This document shows positions 36,139 to 45,020 of a DNA stretch of 64,000 nucleotides, piece by piece. The translations under genes and the position numbers were made by a program. Source of the DNA: Steroidobacteraceae bacterium. GTDB taxonomy: Bacteria; Pseudomonadota; Gammaproteobacteria; Steroidobacterales; Steroidobacteraceae. Positions within the stretch are counted from its first letter, which is position 1. Every line of letters starts with the position of its first letter. The notes under the pieces were generated by a model. That model made no database searches. It had not been told where the DNA came from and saw only the letters and a program-made list of their open reading frames with translations. The DNA is taken from positions 1-64,000 of the forward strand of contig JAPZRU010000008.1 in assembly GCA_027531255.1 (NCBI GenBank), given 5' to 3'.

Positions 36139-37511
36139 CCCTGCTCCTCGTCCAAGTGGCGGCCTTCCTCGTCGCGATCGGCGTGCTGATCGCGGTGCAC
36201 GAGTACGGCCACTTCGCCGTGGCGCGCCGCCTCGGCTTCAAGGTCCTGCGCTTCTCGATCGGCTTCGGCAAGCCGCTGGTCCGGCACGTGGGCCGCGACG
36301 GCGTCGAGTACGTGCTCGCGGCCATCCCCCTCGGTGGCTACGTGAAGCTCGCCGACGAGCGCGAAGGCCCGGTGCCCGACGCGGATCTCGAGCGGGCCTT
36401 CAACCGGCGTCCGGTCTGGGCACGCATCGCCGTGCTGGTGGCGGGCGCTGGCGCCAACTTCCTGTTCGCGATCGCCGCGTTCTGGGCTCTGTTCATGCTC
36501 GGGGTGCCCGGCCTGAAGCCGGTGGTCGGCGAGGTCCGCGAGGACTCCATCGCCGCGGCGGCCGGCCTGGTGACCGACGACGAGATCGTCGAGGTGGACG
36601 GCGATGCCGTGGGCACGCGCGAGGCGGCGGTGCTCGGCATGCTCGGCGTCGTTGTCGACCGCGGGCGGCTCGAACTGGTCGTGAACCGCGACGGCGCCGA
36701 GGTGCCGCTCGTGCTGGAGGTGCCGGAGTCGCAGCGCCGCTCGCTCACCGAACCGGGCGCCTGGTCCGCCGGGCTCGGCTTCGATTTCACGGAGCCGGAC
36801 CTGCCGACCACCGTCGGCCGGGTGGTGGAGGGCGGTGCCGCCGCCGCCGCCGGGCTGCGCACCGGCGACGAGATCCTCGCGGTCGACGGCGAGCGCGTGA
36901 CGGACTTCCGGGACCTCGTCGCACTGATCCGCGGGCGGCCGGGCGAGACGGTCACGCTGGACGTGCAGCGGGGCGACGAGCGGCTGCGGCTGCCGGTGGC
37001 GGTCCGCGGCGAGCGCGACTCGACGCTGCCGGACAACCCGCTGGTCGGCCGCATCGGGATCTCGCCCGGCGGGCAGGCGACCTTCCCGCCCGGTCACGAG
37101 ACCGTCGAGCGCTACGGCCCGTTCGGCGCCGTCGTGCCGGCGCTGAACGAGACCTGGGAGAAGACGGCGCTGACGGTCAAGTTCCTCGGCCGCATGCTGA
37201 CCGGCGACGTCTCGCTGAAGAACGTCAGCGGCCCGATCAGCATCGCCAACTACGCGGGGCTGTCCGCGCTGTCCGGCATCGGCGCGTTCCTGAGCTTCCT
37301 CGCGATCATCAGCATCAGCCTGGGCGTGCTCAACCTGCTGCCGATCCCGATCCTCGACGGCGGGCAGGTCGTGTACCAGCTGGCCGAGGCCGTGAAGGGC
37401 AGCCCGCTGTCGGAACGCGCACAGATGCTCGGCCAGCAGGTCGGCATCGTCCTGCTGATCCTGCTGATGAGCCTCGCCTTCTACAACGACATCGCGCGGC
37501 ACTTCGGGTAG
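36135..37511 (+). CDS. rseP: RIP metalloprotease RseP
   Basis: The 458-residue intramembrane site-2 protease cleaves RseA-type anti-sigma factors to release envelope-stress sigma-E. The first membrane segment holds the zinc motif HEYGH (H22, E23, H26) and the last region holds [12 protein letters not shown] with the third ligand. Two periplasmic PDZ domains lie between (around 115-210 and 215-300; [26 protein letters not shown]). ATG overlaps dxr. The gene is directly upstream of bamA, as is usual. Confidence 0.96.
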   Translation: MTLLLVQVAAFLVAIGVLIAVHEYGHFAVARRLGFKVLRFSIGFGKPLVRHVGRDGVEYVLAAIPLGGYVKLADEREGPVPDADLERAFNRRPVWARIAVLVAGAGANFLFAIAAFWALFMLGVPGLKPVVGEVREDSIAAAAGLVTDDEIVEVDGDAVGTREAAVLGMLGVVVDRGRLELVVNRDGAEVPLVLEVPESQRRSLTEPGAWSAGLGFDFTEPDLPTTVGRVVEGGAAAAAGLRTGDEILAVDGERVTDFRDLVALIRGRPGETVTLDVQRGDERLRLPVAVRGERDSTLPDNPLVGRIGISPGGQATFPPGHETVERYGPFGAVVPALNETWEKTALTVKFLGRMLTGDVSLKNVSGPISIANYAGLSALSGIGAFLSFLAIISISLGVLNLLPIPILDGGQVVYQLAEAVKGSPLSERAQMLGQQVGIVLLILLMSLAFYNDIARHFG

Positions 37512-37538
37512 CCGCGCCACTCAAGGACCGTCACTCGC

Positions 37539-40148
37539 ATGCGATCCCGCCTCTCCAGGGGACTCCGCCTCGCCGTGCTGCTCGCGCTCGGCGCGGGTAG
37601 CGCGACCGCGCACACCATCGCCTTCGCGCAGGAGCCTGCCGCTGGCGCCGACCCGGCGGCCGGGCCCGCACCGGGCGCCGCGCAGCCCGTACCGGGGCCG
37701 GTGCCGGCCACGCCACCCGCGCCGTCGACGCTCGGGGTCGGGCCGGGCGCCGGGCCGGGCGCCGTCGCGCCGGAGCGCGTCGTGCGCTCGGCCGATTTCA
37801 CCGTCGGCGACATCCGCGTCGAGGGCCTGCAGCGCATCGCCGAGGGCACGGTCTACAACTACCTCCCCGTCAGCATCGGCGACCGCCTGAACCGCCAGCG
37901 GATCGAGGAGGCGCTGCGCGCGCTCTACGCCACCGGCTTCTTCCGCGACGTCGAGCTGCGCCGCGACGGCAACACGCTGGTGGTGGCGGTGCGCGAGCGG
38001 CCCTCGATCGAGAGCTTCGAGCTCAAGGGCAACAAGGACATCAAGACCGAGGACCTGCAGAAGAGCCTGCGCAACGTCGGGCTCGCGACCGGCAAGACCT
38101 TCGACCGCAGCGTGCTCGAGGACGTCACGCAGTACCTCACCGACCAGTACTTCGCGCGCGGCAAGTACGCGGTGCGCGTCGACACCAAGGTCGAGGACGT
38201 GCCGGGCAACAAGGTCAAGATCGCGATCGACATCAAGGAAGGCAAGCGCGCGCGGATCCGCCAGATCAACGTGGTCGGCAACACGAAGTTCGATGCCGAG
38301 GACCTCGCCGACGCGTTCAAGCTCAAGACGCCGAACTGGCTGTCGTGGTACCGCCAGGACGACCGCTACTCGCGCGAGGCGCTGCAGGGCGACCTCGAGA
38401 CGCTGCGCTCGTACTACATGGACCGCGGCTACGCGAACTTCCAGATCGAGTCCACGCAGGTCGCGATCGCGCCCGAGAAGGACGACATCTTCATCACCGT
38501 GAACGTCGACGAGGGCGAGGTCTACACGGTGTCGGAGGTGAAGCTCGCGGGCCAGTTGCCGGTGCCGGAGCAGGAGCTGACGAACCTGTTCCTGGTGCAG
38601 CCGGGCCAGACTTACTCGCGGCGGCTGGTGACCAGCACGCAGGAGCTCATCAGCTTCCGGCTCGGCGCCGAGGGCTACGCGTTCGCGAAGATCGAGCCCG
38701 TGCCGACCACGGACGCCGACAAGAAGACGGTCGCGCTGACGTTCTTCGTCGACGCCGGCAACCGCGCCTACGTGCGCCGCGTCAACTTCAACAACGTCGC
38801 CAGCGTCAACGACGAGGTGCTGCGCCGCGAGATGCGCCAGCTCGAGGGCGCCTGGCTGTCGAACGCGGCGGTGGAGCGCTCGAAGGAGCGCATCCAGCGG
38901 CTGCCGTACGTCGAGAAGGTCGAGTTCGAGAACAATCCGGTGGCCGGCACCCCCGACCTCGTCGACGTGGACTTCGACGTGAAGGAGGGCCTGCCGGGCC
39001 AGTTCGGCGGCGGCGTCGGCTACTCGGAGTCGCAGAGCTTCATCCTGAACGGCAGCTTCGTGCACTCGAACTTCATGGGCACGGGCGAGCGCGTGGCCGC
39101 CGAGATCAATCGCGGCCGCTTTTCGACGGTCTACAGCTTCTCGCACACGAACCCGTACACCACGATCGACGGCATCAGCCGCACGTTCGGCCTGACCTAC
39201 CGCGACATCACGCAGTTCGTGTCGTCCGCGTCGGACTTCTCGACCAAGACGCTGACCGCCTCGTTCGACCTCGCGTACCCGATCTCGGAGTTCCAGGGCG
39301 TGCGCTTCGGCCTCGCGGTGCAGCGCTCGGAACTGCTCGCGACCGAGAACGGCAGCGCCTCGCAGGCGATCGACTGGGTGCGCAACAACGGCAACCCGTT
39401 CCAGCGCACCGGGTTCTTCGACTCGATCGACGCGAACGGCAACCTCGTCCAGGTACCGTTCAACTTCTTCGGCACGAAGTTCGACTCGTTCGAGCTGATC
39501 GCCGGCTGGAGCTACGACACCCGCAACCGCTCGATCTTCGCCGACCGAGGCACGCGCCACTCGGTCAGCGTCTCGTACGCGCTGCCGGGCAGCGACGTGG
39601 AGTACTACACGGCGAACTACGACTTCCTGCACTTCGTGCCGCTGTGGCGGGGCTTCACGTTCGCCGCGCAGGCGCAGGTGGGCTACGGCAACAAGCTCGG
39701 CGACACGACGGCGCTGCCGCCGTTCCGGCAGTTCTTCGCCGGCGGGCCGGACACGGTCCGCGGCTACCGCGAGAGCCGCCTCGGCCCGAAGGACAGCTTC
39801 GGCAACCCCTACGGCGGCAACCTGCTGACCGTGGCGCGGGGCGAACTGCTGTTCCCGACCCCGGAGAAGTGGCGGGCGAACGTCCGGGCCAGCCTGTTCT
39901 TCGACATGGGCAACGTGTTCTCGACCTGCTGCGTGAACTTCACCGGCCTCGACGGCCGGACGCCCGTGGACTACAAGTTCGATTACAATGAACTCAAGCA
40001 GTCGGCCGGCATCGCCGTGCAGTGGCTGGCGCCGCTGGGCATCTTCCGGTTCAGCTACGCGGTGCCACTGAACGCGCGCAAGTCCGACGGCATCCGCTTC
40101 GAGGACGAGCGCGAGGGCTTCCAGTTCTCGATCGGCTCGGCCTTCTAA
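37539..40148 (+). CDS. bamA: outer-membrane protein assembly factor BamA
   Basis: The 869-residue Omp85 protein inserts beta-barrels into the outer membrane. It has a signal peptide (about 1-28, ending IAFA-QE), then an unusual Pro/Ala/Gly linker of about 55 residues, five POTRA domains (about 85-505, from FTVGDIRVEGLQRI) and a 16-strand barrel. The lid-lock motif is in GGPDTVRGYRES and the C-terminal Phe is present (IGSAF). A vicinal cysteine pair, STCCVNF, lies in a late loop. E. coli BamA is 810 residues; the linker accounts for most of the excess. Preceded by rseP and followed by skp after 17 nt. Confidence 0.97.
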   Translation: MRSRLSRGLRLAVLLALGAGSATAHTIAFAQEPAAGADPAAGPAPGAAQPVPGPVPATPPAPSTLGVGPGAGPGAVAPERVVRSADFTVGDIRVEGLQRIAEGTVYNYLPVSIGDRLNRQRIEEALRALYATGFFRDVELRRDGNTLVVAVRERPSIESFELKGNKDIKTEDLQKSLRNVGLATGKTFDRSVLEDVTQYLTDQYFARGKYAVRVDTKVEDVPGNKVKIAIDIKEGKRARIRQINVVGNTKFDAEDLADAFKLKTPNWLSWYRQDDRYSREALQGDLETLRSYYMDRGYANFQIESTQVAIAPEKDDIFITVNVDEGEVYTVSEVKLAGQLPVPEQELTNLFLVQPGQTYSRRLVTSTQELISFRLGAEGYAFAKIEPVPTTDADKKTVALTFFVDAGNRAYVRRVNFNNVASVNDEVLRREMRQLEGAWLSNAAVERSKERIQRLPYVEKVEFENNPVAGTPDLVDVDFDVKEGLPGQFGGGVGYSESQSFILNGSFVHSNFMGTGERVAAEINRGRFSTVYSFSHTNPYTTIDGISRTFGLTYRDITQFVSSASDFSTKTLTASFDLAYPISEFQGVRFGLAVQRSELLATENGSASQAIDWVRNNGNPFQRTGFFDSIDANGNLVQVPFNFFGTKFDSFELIAGWSYDTRNRSIFADRGTRHSVSVSYALPGSDVEYYTANYDFLHFVPLWRGFTFAAQAQVGYGNKLGDTTALPPFRQFFAGGPDTVRGYRESRLGPKDSFGNPYGGNLLTVARGELLFPTPEKWRANVRASLFFDMGNVFSTCCVNFTGLDGRTPVDYKFDYNELKQSAGIAVQWLAPLGIFRFSYAVPLNARKSDGIRFEDEREGFQFSIGSAF

Positions 40149-40165
40149 CCTCCAGGATCTCCCGC

Positions 40166-40762
40166 ATGCACTCGATCGCGAAGCTTCCCGCCGCTCTCGT
40201 CGCCGCCCTGGCCGTCGCGCTCGCGACGTTCGCCGCCGCCCCGGCGGCGCGCGCGCAGGCCGCCGGCGCCGCGAAGATCGGCGTGGTCGACTACAACCGT
40301 CTGCTGGCCGAGGCGCCGCAGGCCCGCGCCGCCGCGCAGACGCTCGAAACCGAGTTCGGCCCGCGCCAGAAGCAGCTGGAGCAGACCCGCAAGGACCTCG
40401 AGGGCCGCCTGCAGAAGTTCGAGCGCGACCAGGCCACGATGGCCGAGGCCGAGCGCACGAAGACGCAGCGCGAGCTGCGCGACGCGCAGCTCAACTTCGA
40501 GCGGCGCGCCAAGGAGTTCCAGGAAGACGGCCAGATGCGCCAGAACGAGGAGCTGCAGCGCGTCCAGCGCCTGATCATCCAGGAAGTGCAGAACTACGCG
40601 CGCGCGCAGGGGTACGATCTCGTGATCGCGCAGGGCGTCATCTACCGCAGCGACGCGATCGACATCACGCAGGCGATCCTGGGCACGCTCGAGAAGCGGG
40701 GCGCCGCGGCGCCGGCGCCGGCGCCGGCGCCGGCACCCGCCCAGAAGCCCGCGGGCCGCTGA
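40166..40762 (+). CDS. skp: periplasmic chaperone Skp/OmpH
   Basis: The 198-residue protein has a signal peptide (about 1-31, ending ARA-QA) and the Skp core: KIGVVDYNRLLAEAPQ, a long charged helical region for the tentacles (LEQTRKDLEGRLQKFERDQ) and YDLVIAQGVIYRSDAIDIT. It escorts unfolded outer-membrane proteins to BamA. The C-terminus ends in a repetitive APAPAPAPAPA stretch encoded by GCCGGC repeats, unlike E. coli Skp. It lies between bamA and lpxD, the conserved order. Confidence 0.95.
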   Translation: MHSIAKLPAALVAALAVALATFAAAPAARAQAAGAAKIGVVDYNRLLAEAPQARAAAQTLETEFGPRQKQLEQTRKDLEGRLQKFERDQATMAEAERTKTQRELRDAQLNFERRAKEFQEDGQMRQNEELQRVQRLIIQEVQNYARAQGYDLVIAQGVIYRSDAIDITQAILGTLEKRGAAAPAPAPAPAPAQKPAGR

Positions 40763-40804
40763 GCCGCGCGCGGCCGGGTCGCTCGTCCGGGGCCGTCACC
40801 TCCG

Positions 40805-41869
40805 ATGCCTCACACGCTCGGGCAGCTCGCCGCCCGCTTCGGGCTCGAGCTGCGCGGCGACCCGGACGCGACCGTGGACGCCGTCGCGACGCTGCAGCAC
40901 GCGCGCGCCGGCACCCTGTCGTTCCTGGCCAACCCCAGGTATCGCCGGCATCTCGAAGGCACGGAGGCCACGGCCGTCGTGCTCGATCCCGCGTCGGCGG
41001 CCGACTGCCGCACGAACGCGCTGGTGGCGCGCAATCCCTACGCGGCCTACGCGCGGATCGCGGCGCTGCTGCACCCGCGGGCGGAACCGTCGCCGGGCGT
41101 GCATCCGTCCGCCGTCGTCGACCCGGGCGCTCAGCTGGCGCCGAGCGCCCACGTGGGCGCACACGTCTTCGTCGGGCCAGGCTGTCGCCTCGGTGAGCGC
41201 GCCGTCGTTGGGCCCGGCTGCATGCTGGAGGCGGACGTCCACGTCGGCGACGACACGCGGCTCGTCGCCCGCGTCAGCCTGTACCGCGGCGTGCGCCTGG
41301 GGCGTCGCTGCCTCGTCCACGCTGGCGCGGTGCTCGGTGCGGATGGCTTCGGCATCGCGCAGGACCGCGACGGCTGGGTGAAGGTGCCGCAGGTCGGCGG
41401 CGTGCAGGTCGGCGACGACGTCGAGATCGGCGCGAACACGACGATCGACCGCGGTGCGATCGAGGACACCGTGCTCGAGGACGGCGTGAAGCTCGACAAC
41501 CAGATCCAGGTCGGCCACAACGTGCGGATCGGCGCGCACACGGCGATCGCCGGCTGCGTCGGCATCTCGGGAAGCACCACGATCGGCAAGCGCTGCCTGA
41601 TCGCGGGCGCCGTCGGCATCGTGGGGCATCTCGAGATCGCCGACGACGTGGTCGTGACCGGCCTCTCGATGGTCAGTTCGTCGATCACGAAGCCCGGCAT
41701 GTACTCGTCCGGGTTGCCGGCGATCGAGACCGGAGACTGGCGCCGCGCCGTGGCGCGGCTGCACCGGCTGGACGAACTGTTCGACCGCGTGAAGCGGCTG
41801 GAGAAGGGCGCGGCCGCGTCGGGGGGCGACGATGGCGTGCCCGGCGACGTGCGGGCCGGTTCCGCCTGA
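40805..41869 (+). CDS. lpxD: UDP-3-O-(3-hydroxyacyl)glucosamine N-acyltransferase
   Basis: The 354-residue trimeric acyltransferase catalyses the third lipid A step using hydroxyacyl-ACP. The N-terminal uridine-binding domain has the [11 protein letters not shown] segment. The left-handed beta-helix follows with many hexapeptide turns. Catalytic His is in [13 protein letters not shown] and the adjacent [14 protein letters not shown] is conserved. Length is slightly above E. coli LpxD (341). It starts 42 nt after skp and is followed by fabZ after 13 nt. Confidence 0.97.
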   Translation: MPHTLGQLAARFGLELRGDPDATVDAVATLQHARAGTLSFLANPRYRRHLEGTEATAVVLDPASAADCRTNALVARNPYAAYARIAALLHPRAEPSPGVHPSAVVDPGAQLAPSAHVGAHVFVGPGCRLGERAVVGPGCMLEADVHVGDDTRLVARVSLYRGVRLGRRCLVHAGAVLGADGFGIAQDRDGWVKVPQVGGVQVGDDVEIGANTTIDRGAIEDTVLEDGVKLDNQIQVGHNVRIGAHTAIAGCVGISGSTTIGKRCLIAGAVGIVGHLEIADDVVVTGLSMVSSSITKPGMYSSGLPAIETGDWRRAVARLHRLDELFDRVKRLEKGAAASGGDDGVPGDVRAGSA

Positions 41870-41882
41870 GGGAGAACGCAGG

Positions 41883-42338
41883 ATGAACGACGTGGGCGCG
41901 ATGGACATCAACGCGATCCTGAAGCAGCTGCCGCACCGGTATCCGTTCCTGCTGGTGGACCGCGTGCTCGAGTGCGAGCCGGGCAAACAGATCCGCGCGC
42001 TCAAGAACGTCACGATCAACGAGCCGTTCTTTCCGGGCCACTTTCCGCACCGGCCGGTGATGCCGGGCGTCATGATCCTCGAGGCGCTGGCGCAGACGGC
42101 GGGCATCCTCGCGTTCCGGACCGCCGGCGTGATGCCGGACGAGCACACGCGCTTCTTCTTCGTCGGCATCGACTCCGCGCGCTTCCGCAAGCCGGTCGAG
42201 CCCGGGGACCAGCTGATCCTGAAGGCGACCTTCCAGCGCGCGATGCGCGGCATCTGGAAGTTCGGCACGGTCGCGGAGGTCGACGGCCGCGAGGTCTGTT
42301 CGGCCGACATGATGGTCGCGCCGGAAGCGAAGGGCTGA
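41883..42338 (+). CDS. fabZ: 3-hydroxyacyl-ACP dehydratase FabZ
   Basis: The 151-residue hot-dog fold enzyme dehydrates hydroxyacyl-ACP in fatty-acid elongation. [18 protein letters not shown], the catalytic His in [15 protein letters not shown] and the catalytic Glu in [11 protein letters not shown] are intact. ATG at 41883 with AGG just upstream is chosen; a longer frame starts at 41832 inside lpxD. It competes with LpxA/LpxD for the same hydroxyacyl-ACP pool, hence its place in this cluster. Confidence 0.97.
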   Translation: MNDVGAMDINAILKQLPHRYPFLLVDRVLECEPGKQIRALKNVTINEPFFPGHFPHRPVMPGVMILEALAQTAGILAFRTAGVMPDEHTRFFFVGIDSARFRKPVEPGDQLILKATFQRAMRGIWKFGTVAEVDGREVCSADMMVAPEAKG

Positions 42339-42341
42339 GCC

Positions 42342-43118
42342 ATGGCGAACGTCGACCCGCGCGCGATCGTGTCGCCGGAGGCCGAGTTGGCCGACGACGT
42401 CGTCGTCGGCCCGTACTCCATCATCGGCGCCGGCGTCCGGATCGGCGCCGGCACCTGGATCGGGCCGCACGCGGTGATCAACGGGCCGACCACGATCGGC
42501 CGGGACAACAGGATCTGGCAGTTCGCCTCGATCGGCGACGCGCCGCAGGACAAGAAGTACGCGGGCGAACCGACGCGCCTCGAGATCGGGGACCGCAACG
42601 TGTTCCGCGAGTGCTGCACGATCAACCGCGGCACCGTGACGGGCCGCGGCGTGACGACGATCGGCAGCGACGGCCTGTTCATGGCGTACTCGCACGTCGC
42701 GCACGACTGCATCGTGCGCGACCGCGTGATCATGTCGAACTGCACCGCGCTCGCGGGGCACGTCGAGATCGACGACTGGGTGATCCTGTCCGGCTACGCG
42801 GCGGTGCACCAGTTCTGCAAGATCGGCGCGCACGTGTTCCTCGCCAACAACGCGGCGGTCACCCGCGACGTGCCCCCGTACCTGATGGTCGCAGGCAGCC
42901 CGGCGGAGCCGGTCACGATCAACGCGGAAGGTCTGAAGCGCCGCGGCTTCAGCGCCGAGCAGATCGCGAACGTGAAGCACGGCTTCAAGGTGCTCTACAA
43001 GTCGGGCCTGAAGCTGGCCGAGGCGACCGCCGAACTCGAGAAGCTCGGTCGCGAGCAGCCCGAGGTGCAGGCCTACGTGGACTTCTTCCCGCGCGTCACG
43101 CGCAGCCTGATCCGCTGA
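42342..43118 (+). CDS. lpxA: UDP-N-acetylglucosamine O-acyltransferase
   Basis: The 258-residue beta-helix enzyme starts lipid A synthesis. IGDAPQDKKYAGEPTRLEIG and the catalytic-His segment MAYSHVAHDCIVRD are present, followed by LAGHVEIDDWVILSG and the helical C-terminus (YKSGLKLAEATAEL). Length matches the family (262 in E. coli). It follows fabZ after 3 nt. Confidence 0.97.
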   Translation: MANVDPRAIVSPEAELADDVVVGPYSIIGAGVRIGAGTWIGPHAVINGPTTIGRDNRIWQFASIGDAPQDKKYAGEPTRLEIGDRNVFRECCTINRGTVTGRGVTTIGSDGLFMAYSHVAHDCIVRDRVIMSNCTALAGHVEIDDWVILSGYAAVHQFCKIGAHVFLANNAAVTRDVPPYLMVAGSPAEPVTINAEGLKRRGFSAEQIANVKHGFKVLYKSGLKLAEATAELEKLGREQPEVQAYVDFFPRVTRSLIR

Positions 43119-43140
43119 GCGCGGGCGCGGGCAGGTCGCG

Positions 43141-44373
43141 GTGAGCGGCGAACCCCTGCGCTTCGTCGTGGTCGCCGGCGAGACCTCCGGCGACAACCTC
43201 GCGGCCGGCCTGATCCGCGCGGTGCGCGCGCGTCGTCCCGATGCCCGCTTCGCGGGCATCGCCGGCCCCCGGATGATCGCGGCCGGCTGCGAGCCGTGGG
43301 CGCCGTCCGAGAAGCTCGCGATCATGGGCATCGTCGAGATCCTGAAGCACCTGCCCGAACTGCTGCGCGTGCGCCGCGACCTCGAGGCGCGCACGACCGC
43401 GTTCGCGCCCCACGCCTACGTCGGCGTCGACGCGCCGGAGTTCAACCTCGGGGTCGCGGCGCGGCTGCACGAGCGCTTCACGACGGTGCAGTACGTCAGT
43501 CCGCAGGTGTGGGCGTGGCGGCAGGGGCGGGTCAGGTCGATGGCGCGAACGCTCGACCTCGTGCTGTGCCTGCTGCCGTTCGAGAAGCGCTTCTACGACG
43601 AGGCGCGACTGCGCGCCGAGTTCGTGGGTCACCCGCTCGCGGACCGCGTGCCCCTCGAGCCCGACCGCGCCGCGGCGCGGGAACGGCTCGGGTTCGCGCC
43701 GACTGACACGGTGGTCGCGCTGCTGCCCGGCAGCCGGCGCGGGGAGGTGGAGCGGCTCGGCGCCGACTTCCTGGGCGCGGCCCGGTGGCTCGCGGCGCGG
43801 CGTCCCGGCGTGCGCTTCGTCGCCCCCATGGCGAACCCCGGTGCGCGGGCGATCTTCGAGCGGCTGCTGGCGGCGCCAGGCGTCGATCGCGGTGCCGGCG
43901 GGAGCGCCACACTGGACCTCGTGGTCCTCGACGGCCGGGCGGAGGGCGCGCTCACGGCGGCCGACGTGGTGCTGGTCGCCTCGGGCACCGCCACGCTCGA
44001 GACGCTGCTGTGCAAGCGGCCGATGGTGGTGGCGTACCGGCTCGCGTCGCTCACCGCGTGGCTGCTGCGCCGCGCCGGCCTGATGAAGGCGCCGTACTTC
44101 GCGCAGCCGAACCTCCTCGCCGGCCGGCGCGTCGTGCCGGAACTGTTCCAGGAGGCCGTCACGCCGGAGCGGCTCGGAGCGGAGCTGATGGCGTGGCTCG
44201 ACGCACCGGAGCGGGTGAGTGCGGTGCAGGCCGAGTTCCGGCGGATCCACGAGGACCTGCGGCGGGGCGCCGACGAGCGCGCCGCGGAAGCGCTGCTGGC
44301 GCTGGTCGACGGCGAGGCGGAGCGCGCCGGAGCCCCGGCGGCCGGTGCGCCGCCTGCCGGCGAGCCGCGATGA
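43141..44373 (+). CDS. lpxB: lipid A disaccharide synthase
   Basis: The 410-residue GT19 glycosyltransferase joins UDP-diacylglucosamine and lipid X on the inner membrane. VVAGETSGDNLAAGLIRAV starts the protein, VGVDAPEFNLGVAARL and YVSPQVWAWRQGRV are diagnostic, and the C-terminal domain has LLPGSRRGEVERL and VASGTATLETLL. Upstream GGTCGCG is a weak ribosome site; the GTG at 43141 is chosen on homology. The last 20 residues are Ala/Pro-rich. Its stop overlaps rnhB by 4 nt. Confidence 0.96.
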   Translation: MSGEPLRFVVVAGETSGDNLAAGLIRAVRARRPDARFAGIAGPRMIAAGCEPWAPSEKLAIMGIVEILKHLPELLRVRRDLEARTTAFAPHAYVGVDAPEFNLGVAARLHERFTTVQYVSPQVWAWRQGRVRSMARTLDLVLCLLPFEKRFYDEARLRAEFVGHPLADRVPLEPDRAAARERLGFAPTDTVVALLPGSRRGEVERLGADFLGAARWLAARRPGVRFVAPMANPGARAIFERLLAAPGVDRGAGGSATLDLVVLDGRAEGALTAADVVLVASGTATLETLLCKRPMVVAYRLASLTAWLLRRAGLMKAPYFAQPNLLAGRRVVPELFQEAVTPERLGAELMAWLDAPERVSAVQAEFRRIHEDLRRGADERAAEALLALVDGEAERAGAPAAGAPPAGEPR

Positions 44374-45020
44374 GCCTCGCGTGGCGCTCGGGCGACCGGG
44401 TCGCCGGCGTCGACGAAGCCGGGCGCGGGCCGCTGGCGGGGCCGGTGGTGGCCGCGGCGGTCATCCTGCCGCCGACGCGCGTGATCCGCGGCCTCGCGGA
44501 CTCCAAGCAGCTCGACGCCGCGTCGCGAGAATCGCTCGCGCGGCGCATCCGCGAACGTGCGGTGGCGTACGGGCTGGGCTGGGCCAGCGCGTGCGAGATC
44601 GACGCGCTCGACATCCTGCAGGCGACGCACCTCGCGATGCGCCGCGCGCTGCTCGCGCTGCCGGTCGCCCCGCGCCACGTCTGCGTGGACGGCAACCGCG
44701 CCCCCTCGGTCGAGGGTCTCGGCTTCGACTGCACCGTGGCGACGATCGTCGGCGGTGACGGGTGCGACGCGGCGATCGCCGCCGCCTCGATCCTGGCGAA
44801 GACATGGCGCGATCGCTGGATGGAAGCGGCGGATGCCCGCCATCCGCACTACGGATTCGCCGTACACAAGGGCTACGGCACCGCGCAACACCTCGACGCC
44901 CTGGACCGCCTCGGCCCCTGCGCCATCCACCGGCGTAGCTTCGGGCCGGTGCGGGTAAGATCGCCGGGCCCGGCGGCCCCGCGCCCCGGCGCCAGCCCGC
45001 GAGGAATCCCGGTCCCATGA
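44370..45020 (+). CDS. rnhB: ribonuclease HII
   Basis: The 216-residue enzyme cuts RNA at single ribonucleotides in DNA. The active site is formed by GVDEAGRGPLAGPV (D15, E16), the aspartate in HVCVDGNRAP and the later DAAIAAASILAKTWRDR region. HPHYGFAVHKGYGT is conserved near the end. A Pro/Arg-rich tail of about 15 residues precedes the stop, which overlaps the dnaE start by 4 nt. Confidence 0.95.
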   Translation: MSLAWRSGDRVAGVDEAGRGPLAGPVVAAAVILPPTRVIRGLADSKQLDAASRESLARRIRERAVAYGLGWASACEIDALDILQATHLAMRRALLALPVAPRHVCVDGNRAPSVEGLGFDCTVATIVGGDGCDAAIAAASILAKTWRDRWMEAADARHPHYGFAVHKGYGTAQHLDALDRLGPCAIHRRSFGPVRVRSPGPAAPRPGASPRGIPVP

